A stretch of 64,000 bases of DNA from a virus. Of this stretch, positions 59,708-64,000 are shown piece after piece; the first letter of the stretch is position 1; the number at the start of each line of letters is the position of its first letter. The notes beneath the pieces were generated by a model. It saw nothing but the letters and a program-made list of their open reading frames with translations. It had not been told where the DNA came from and made no database searches. Made by a program: the position numbers and the translations under genes. The stretch lies in IMG/VR virus record IMGVR_UViG_3300032087_003621, positions 82,378 to 146,377 of that record; one strand, written 5' to 3'.

Positions 59708-60019
59708 ATGATGGAAAAACTTGAATTGACTTTGGTCGAAATGGAAACGTGTCCTGATGACGTTGTGATTAACGTATTAGGACCTTATGAAGGTTCTCTT
59801 TTGGAAATCTATCAAAACGTTCGTGACCAAGCTTGTACGCTTGCTCGAAATAGTCAAGAACGTCAACTGGTTGAAATGGAACGCAACTCTGAAGGTTACC
59901 CCAGTGCGAATATATATAATGACAAGGGGGTTATTTACCGTCAAATCTTTGCGACAGCAAAGACGGTAAGTGAAGCAGTAGAAACTCAGTCGTATAAGTC
60001 AGCTGTTGGAGAATTTTGA
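59708..60019 (+). CDS. Hypothetical protein (103 aa)
   Basis: ATG 59708 with a gaggagtaat site just after the T-run. 103-aa alpha/beta protein (LTLVEMETCPDDVVINVLG, then helix ERQLVEMERN). Overlaps the next ATG by one base. No family recognised. Confidence 0.66.
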   Translation: MMEKLELTLVEMETCPDDVVINVLGPYEGSLLEIYQNVRDQACTLARNSQERQLVEMERNSEGYPSANIYNDKGVIYRQIFATAKTVSEAVETQSYKSAVGEF

Positions 60020-60201
60020 TGATGTCTAAAAATAGTGTGTTCGATAGGGGCCTTCGATTTGAAATGGATAACACTTGGAAACAATACAAAGAATTGGCTC
60101 TCCTACCTTCCATTTTTATATATCTAGAAACCCACTCGCCTAGTTTTTACTGTATAAAAGTGAATTTTTTGGCATGGGAAATGGCGGTAAGTTGGAAGTA
60201 A
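60019..60201 (+). CDS. Small hypothetical protein (60 aa)
   Basis: ATGATG after the previous stop; 60 aa. The composition (FIYLETHSPSFYCIKVNFLAW) is unlike the other small genes and the codon use is weak, so this might not be a functional gene. Confidence 0.42.
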   Translation: MMSKNSVFDRGLRFEMDNTWKQYKELALLPSIFIYLETHSPSFYCIKVNFLAWEMAVSWK

Positions 60202-60202
60202 A

Positions 60203-60269
60203 TCTTCCACTTTATCTCCATTTTTCGCTGTTGACATTTCCCCAAATACCTGAGATAATTACCTCGTAA
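60203..60269 (+). promoter_or_regulatory. Early promoter with start-site repeat and shared upstream element (module 5)
   Basis: TTGACA (60231-60236), 17 spacer, GATAAT (60254-60259), TTAC-ctc-GTAA (60259-60269). The ~28 bases before -35 match those at 55.22 kb. Confidence 0.82.
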
Positions 60270-60283
60270 ATAAGGAAATCATC

Positions 60284-60565
60284 ATGAAAAAAGTTCTGAT
60301 TGCTTTGTTGTTAATTTTGTTTGCTGTTCCTGCGAAGGCCACCAATATCGGTGATATTCTTGCTGCAGCGTTCATCATTAAAGAAGTGAAAGAAGAGTTT
60401 ACTAAAAAGGGTGAAATCGAGATTAAAGAAATCTATGTCGAAAGGGCAGATGACTACGTTCGTGCTCAGAAAATTAGAGCTCAGATGGACGTTGCAATTA
60501 AGAAGAGACAAATTCGAAATTGCATCGAACGTTTCGAATGTGATAAAATTGATTTCAAAAGATGA
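60284..60565 (+). CDS. Small secreted protein (93 aa)
   Basis: A clear Sec signal peptide (KKVLIALLLILFAVPAKA, cleavage after AKA near residue 19) and a mature helical, charged domain with two Cys near the end (RNCIERFEC). The aaggaaat site and module 5 precede it. It would act in the periplasm. Overlaps the DUF1289 gene by four bases. Function unknown. Confidence 0.76.
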   Translation: MKKVLIALLLILFAVPAKATNIGDILAAAFIIKEVKEEFTKKGEIEIKEIYVERADDYVRAQKIRAQMDVAIKKRQIRNCIERFECDKIDFKR

Positions 60566-60759
60566 ACCCCAAAAAAGATTACGTATACTCCCCCTGCTTG
60601 GGGGTTTGTGTTTTAGATACCGATGAAATGTGCATCGGTTGTTTTCGTTTGTTAACTGAGATTCAATGGTGGGATACCTTCGACCAAAACGAAAGAAAAC
60701 ACATTGTTGACGCTTGTTCCGAGAGAAAAAAAGAATACTGGAAAAATATTTATAAATAA
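60562..60759 (+). CDS. DUF1289 protein
   Basis: A 65-aa Cys-rich protein. SPCLGVCVLDTDEMCIGCFRLLTEIQWW holds four conserved Cys of DUF1289 (SPCxxxC, CxGCxR, EIxxW), a family of small probable metal-binding proteins common in proteobacteria. Its presence in a phage suggests capture from a host. Its end overlaps a late promoter box. Confidence 0.88.
   Translation: MNPKKDYVYSPCLGVCVLDTDEMCIGCFRLLTEIQWWDTFDQNERKHIVDACSERKKEYWKNIYK
60751..60758 (+). promoter_or_regulatory. Late promoter TATAAATA, close to the ATG
   Basis: A perfect late box within the last codons of the DUF1289 gene; the next ATG is only five bases beyond, so a late transcript from here would be leaderless. Confidence 0.68.
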
Positions 60760-60763
60760 GGGT

Positions 60764-62167
60764 ATGGCTGCCCTACAATCAAAAGATTTTTCAAAGACTG
60801 CGAGTTCCGGTGATTACGCCGGAGAAACTCGTGATAAAATTTTTTCTTTGAAAATAAAAGATAAAAAACCTTTTATTATTGGGACAACCAAAGCTGGTAA
60901 AACTGTTGTCGGAATTGGGTACGATTCTAAAAAGAGAATTCTTCAATATAAAGAATCTTCTTCCTCTAAAGTTATCAAAGAAACGTCATTTACCAAAGTC
61001 TTCAAAGACAAAGACTTTGGTGGTGGTTCTGGTTCTGGTGGTGGTGCTGAAGATACCAAGTATACTGAATCCTTACAGTGTTATTATTGTTCCTATGTTT
61101 TCAATGTTAAGAAGGGTAAGTGCACTTCCGTATCACCCAAAGACCTTAAGTCAGCCGAGAAATATGTCAATGCCGACGTTTCACTAAACGATTGTTTGAA
61201 AAATGGTCCTGCAAACTGGGTTGAGACAGACGTTTACATAAAGACTGCCAATACACTGTATGACAAACATGGAAGTAAGATGAGAGGTGTGGTATACTTT
61301 CATCGTGGTTCTAAGTTCATGAATGAAGTGTACAAAGCGAAGGCAGACTGTCACAAGATTGATAAACAAAATGGAATGCCTCAGGCGCCAGGTAGTTTCT
61401 CAAATGATAAATGGAATCCTGGCGATATTTGGGCTTCCACATTTAGACCCACTGAATCTCCATTAAAAGAATATACTAGTAGTTGGGGAGAACTCAATTC
61501 TGCGGTATATGACCTAGCAAAAAAAGGTAAGTTGTTAGGAATATCGCTTAAGAAAGTATCCGCAAATCAGGCAAAAGCTAAGTGGACAGAATTCAACACG
61601 CCCAGTCAATTAGCAAGCAGACCATCGTATAAGTTTCTAAGTTTCACATACGGCAAAACGGGAGACTTCTTCAATTCACAAGACATCTATGTGAAGACCA
61701 GTGAAGGTGATGTTCAATTTAGAACCTTTGGTGGTGACACCTCTTGGCAAGGTGAGATTAAAGGTGGTGCTGCAGCTGGTGGTAAGATTGGTGGCGGTAA
61801 TGTAAACTTCTATTGTCAACAAGTATTCGGAAAAACAATATACGGCGGGTTTGGTTCTGAAAGAGACTACCTCAACTGGATTAAACAGAATGAAACTAAC
61901 GGTAAGTTTCAAGAACAACTATACGAGTTGTATAAAAAATATAATAGTAAGTCTCAACCCAGTAAACCTCTGATGGAAAAACCAGAGTTTATGGGCTTTA
62001 TGGAAGAGTCTGATTATAATTTTAAAAATAGTAAAGCAATATGTATGCAGTTTGTTGATATTCTTATGAGTAGTACAGCTGCAAAGAGAAACGAATTCAC
62101 AACTAAAATGTTTCGTTATGCACAATCGGATACGGACCAATCAAGTTACTTTGTCAAACTATATTAA
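60764..62167 (+). CDS. Large late protein, putative virion protein (467 aa)
   Basis: A 467-aa Lys-rich protein starting MAALQSKDFSKTASSGDYAG. It has a Gly/Ser linker near residue 90 (GGGSGSGGG), a Cys pair CYYCSYVF, and a central domain with DKWNPGDIWAS near residue 225. The WNPGDIW element is found in phage proteins with restriction-nuclease-like folds, but the remaining catalytic residues are not evident. The late promoter and neighbouring structural genes suggest a virion or packaging role. Family not recognised with certainty. Confidence 0.68.
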   Translation: MAALQSKDFSKTASSGDYAGETRDKIFSLKIKDKKPFIIGTTKAGKTVVGIGYDSKKRILQYKESSSSKVIKETSFTKVFKDKDFGGGSGSGGGAEDTKYTESLQCYYCSYVFNVKKGKCTSVSPKDLKSAEKYVNADVSLNDCLKNGPANWVETDVYIKTANTLYDKHGSKMRGVVYFHRGSKFMNEVYKAKADCHKIDKQNGMPQAPGSFSNDKWNPGDIWASTFRPTESPLKEYTSSWGELNSAVYDLAKKGKLLGISLKKVSANQAKAKWTEFNTPSQLASRPSYKFLSFTYGKTGDFFNSQDIYVKTSEGDVQFRTFGGDTSWQGEIKGGAAAGGKIGGGNVNFYCQQVFGKTIYGGFGSERDYLNWIKQNETNGKFQEQLYELYKKYNSKSQPSKPLMEKPEFMGFMEESDYNFKNSKAICMQFVDILMSSTAAKRNEFTTKMFRYAQSDTDQSSYFVKLY

Positions 62168-62170
62168 TTG

Positions 62171-62178
62171 TATAAATA
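62171..62178 (+). promoter_or_regulatory. Late promoter TATAAATA
   Basis: A perfect late box three bases after the 467-aa gene stop, 27 bases before ATG 62206. Confidence 0.75.
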
Positions 62179-62205
62179 GTATGAAACCTTTGCGAGATAT
62201 TTTCA

Positions 62206-62421
62206 ATGGCGTGGCAAAACATTCCAGGCAATCCAAATTGGCAGTATGATGATAATCCGCCAGACCCAGGCGGGAAACAGACTGCACTTTGGCAAAAACA
62301 AACCGCTGGTGTTCGCACCGATGGTTCTCATCAAGTCTATACTCGTGTTCGTAAAGTAACTGACACCGCTGATGCAACTCGTGGTGAGTTGAGTAAGACT
62401 TTTTGGGACCAACGAGTATAA
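62206..62421 (+). CDS. Small late virion-type protein (71 aa)
   Basis: A 71-aa protein starting MAWQNIPGNPNWQYDDNPPD, a start common among small marine T4-like phage proteins. Trp/Pro-rich N-terminus, charged C-terminus. It is preceded by a late box and followed by the DUF6267 gene. Probably a minor virion protein; function unknown. Confidence 0.7.
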   Translation: MAWQNIPGNPNWQYDDNPPDPGGKQTALWQKQTAGVRTDGSHQVYTRVRKVTDTADATRGELSKTFWDQRV

Positions 62422-62427
62422 TATATT

Positions 62428-63651
62428 ATGAAAACACTCTCAGATTTTTTAACAGAACAAAAAAATACGCACATGACCCATATCGAGGACAAGGTTCTCT
62501 ATGGTGGTGTCAACGGGACACGTCAAGCTATTTTTGCGCTGCGTGATTTGAGAGACATGCTTTCAGGCAAGAAGGAGGGTAGAGTGTCGGTTAAGTGGGA
62601 TGGAGCTCCCGCTATCTTTGCTGGTACTGACCCAAGGGACGGGCAGTTCTTTGTTGCCAAAAAGGGTATCTTTAATAAGAACCCAAAGGTCTATAAGACC
62701 GAAACTGAGATCGATGCTGACACGTCAGGCGACCTCTCAACCAAACTGAAAGACGCTCTGAGATATTTACCTGCTTTGGGAATCAAAGGGGTGATTCAGG
62801 GCGACTTTCTGTTTGGACGTGGAGATTTGTCCACCGAAAATATTGATGGTAAAAGGTATGTGACCTTTCACCCCAACACAATTGTATACGCTGTACCATA
62901 CGAACAGTCTGCACCTATTCGAGCAGCCAAAATAGGAATTGTTTGGCACACAACATACACTGGAAAAACATTTGAAACCATGAGAGCTTCATATGGCGTT
63001 GATGTTAAATCTTTAAAATCATCTTCCAATGTATGGTCACAAGATGCAATGTTGCGAGACGTAACTAATGCAACGATGACTAAGAGAGAAACCGAAGATG
63101 TTAACGAACTTCTATCACAAATTGGAGTTTTATTTAATTCTATTAGCGGGAAGACATTACGAGAATTGGAAGGAAACCCCACCCTCGCACAACACATCGA
63201 AACCTACAACAACACCTTCGTCCGAAAAGGCGCCGTCATCGGAAACGAAGTAGCACATACTGAGAAGTTGATTCGATGGATTCACGGTAAATACGGTAAA
63301 GAAATAGCTAAAAGAAAAACTTCCGCTGGAAAGGCGACACAAAGACAGAAGAGAGATGAGTTACTCTCTTTCTTCTCACTCAAAAATAAAGTCAACCTCA
63401 TCGATATGTTCCGACTTCAGAAATTAATTGTTCTTGCGAAAATGAAACTTATAAATAAACTTAATCGATTGCAAAACATCGACACCTTTGTTAAAACGAC
63501 TAAAGGTTTTAAAGTAACGGGTGCTGAGGGTTACGTAGCAATCGATAAGTTAGGTGGTGATGCGGTAAAGATTGTTGATAGATTGGAATTTTCATACAAC
63601 AACTTTTCGCCAAATATTTTGAAGGGATGGGATAAACCGACGAGGAATTAA
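62428..63651 (+). CDS. DUF6267-type protein with nucleotidyltransferase/ligase motifs
   Basis: A 407-aa protein. HIEDKVLYGGVNGTRQA begins the conserved part. SVKWDGAPAIFAG (K56-W-D-G) equals motif I of ATP-dependent DNA/RNA ligases. FFVAKKGIF and GVIQGDFLFGR (near 121-131) suit motifs III/IIIa. Near the C-terminus AEGYVAIDKL (EG at 367) and DAVKIVDR (K381) suit motifs IV and V. The spacing between the middle and last motifs is unusually long, with a basic helical insert (~290-345). It may be a divergent ligase or nucleotidyltransferase carried in the virion; activity is unproven. Confidence 0.7.
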   Translation: MKTLSDFLTEQKNTHMTHIEDKVLYGGVNGTRQAIFALRDLRDMLSGKKEGRVSVKWDGAPAIFAGTDPRDGQFFVAKKGIFNKNPKVYKTETEIDADTSGDLSTKLKDALRYLPALGIKGVIQGDFLFGRGDLSTENIDGKRYVTFHPNTIVYAVPYEQSAPIRAAKIGIVWHTTYTGKTFETMRASYGVDVKSLKSSSNVWSQDAMLRDVTNATMTKRETEDVNELLSQIGVLFNSISGKTLRELEGNPTLAQHIETYNNTFVRKGAVIGNEVAHTEKLIRWIHGKYGKEIAKRKTSAGKATQRQKRDELLSFFSLKNKVNLIDMFRLQKLIVLAKMKLINKLNRLQNIDTFVKTTKGFKVTGAEGYVAIDKLGGDAVKIVDRLEFSYNNFSPNILKGWDKPTRN

Positions 63652-63653
63652 AA

Positions 63654-64000
63654 GTGGCCAAACCACTTCGTTTCAGGGACTTTCAGACCGTGGACTACAC
63701 GCCCGGAATGGATGACCAAATCAGTAAAAATGCGAAAGACCGCAAACAAGACGAGGCTCTGAATTTTTCTCAGAGACGTGCTCGTTCTCGTCTGATGAAA
63801 AGAATGAAAGCGAAGTTGAAACTCGGCCGCGCCAAAGCAGCACGTAAGACTGCTTCAATCGACGTTCTTAAAAAGAGAACTATGAAACAGGTAAGAAACA
63901 CACTGTTTCTAAAATTTTCAAAGGGTAAATCTCGTAACGAAGTTCCCGCTGCACGTAGAAAAGAAATAGAAGCCCGCATCGACAAACTACCTCAATCACG
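63654..64000 (+). CDS. Basic virion-type protein, cut by the window edge
   Basis: From GTG 63654 (gaggaat upstream) the frame runs open to the right edge: 115 codons seen. It starts VAKPLRFRDFQTVDYTPGMD and continues as a very Lys/Arg-rich helix (RLMKRMKAKLKLGRAKAARK), suggesting nucleic-acid binding. It follows the DUF6267 gene closely, as a partner would. C-terminus and full function are not visible. Confidence 0.72.
   Translation, partial: MAKPLRFRDFQTVDYTPGMDDQISKNAKDRKQDEALNFSQRRARSRLMKRMKAKLKLGRAKAARKTASIDVLKKRTMKQVRNTLFLKFSKGKSRNEVPAARRKEIEARIDKLPQS

Noticed and set aside
63450-63457. TATAAATA inside the DUF6267-type gene
   Set aside because: It could drive the last partial gene, but it is 200 bases upstream and inside coding sequence, so it is not counted as a promoter.

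Overview
The window is a contiguous piece of a large T4-like (contractile-tailed) bacteriophage genome. It carries, in T4/cyanophage-like order, neck genes 13-14-15, terminase 16-17, sheath 18, tube 19, portal 20, prohead genes 67-21-22-23, then gp3-like, UvsY, UvsW, gp55, gp47, gp46, gp45, gp44, gp62, RegA, gp43, UvsX and gp41. Nearly all genes are on the + strand, densely packed with many ATGA/TAATG overlaps. The moderately AT-rich DNA, collagen-like virion protein, Hsp20, and the gp3 and gp4 versions that resemble those of marine cyanophages suggest a marine myovirus. No photosynthesis gene is present. A SleB-type hydrolase and a DUF1289 protein are mildly suggestive of a proteobacterial, perhaps alphaproteobacterial, host; this is inference.

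Layout. 0-21.7 kb: virion and packaging genes, with a ~9 kb block of collagen-like, adhesin-like and beta-rich proteins between portal and prohead genes. TATAAATA boxes (T4-type late promoters, read by gp55) stand before sheath, adhesin, prohead and other virion genes, and strong TTCG-loop terminators close units at 7.2, 12.0 and 21.7 kb. 21.7-23.9 kb: a two-gene minus-strand island (ParB-like plus DUF4338/DruA-like) with its own sigma70-type promoter. 24.0-43.5 kb: recombination, late-transcription and replication core, with tRNA-Gly, an SDR epimerase, a methyltransferase, Hsp20, and a primase-polymerase-like protein where the T4 primase might be expected. 43.6-49.2 kb: a probable lysis pair followed by a metabolic/host-takeover run: cytidylyltransferase, DUF3310, SNase, a ribosomal protein bL33 homologue, peroxiredoxin, serine hydroxymethyltransferase, a lipoprotein c-type cytochrome and a cupin. 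49.4-60.8 kb: tRNA-Pro and a series of short early-type operons driven by TTGACA-N17-GATAAT promoters. Several carry an inverted repeat at the start site and a hairpin just upstream. They encode a PD-(D/E)XK nuclease, gp4, GMP reductase, a Mom-like DNA-modification enzyme, a DUF932 protein, a metallopeptidase, a MESH1/SpoT-type HD hydrolase, a GT25-like glycosyltransferase and many small proteins. 60.8-64.0 kb: late-promoter virion-type genes including a DUF6267 protein with nucleotidyltransferase/ligase motifs.

How it works together: sigma70-like promoters would express takeover and replication genes from host RNA polymerase; gp55 with the gp45 clamp would then switch on the TATAAATA late genes. 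The least explained parts are the ParB/DUF4338 island, the respiration/redox/one-carbon/ribosome cassette, the repeated hairpin-promoter modules, and the AEP-like and ligase-like enzymes. Functions are assigned by motif recognition and synteny only; no database search was run.
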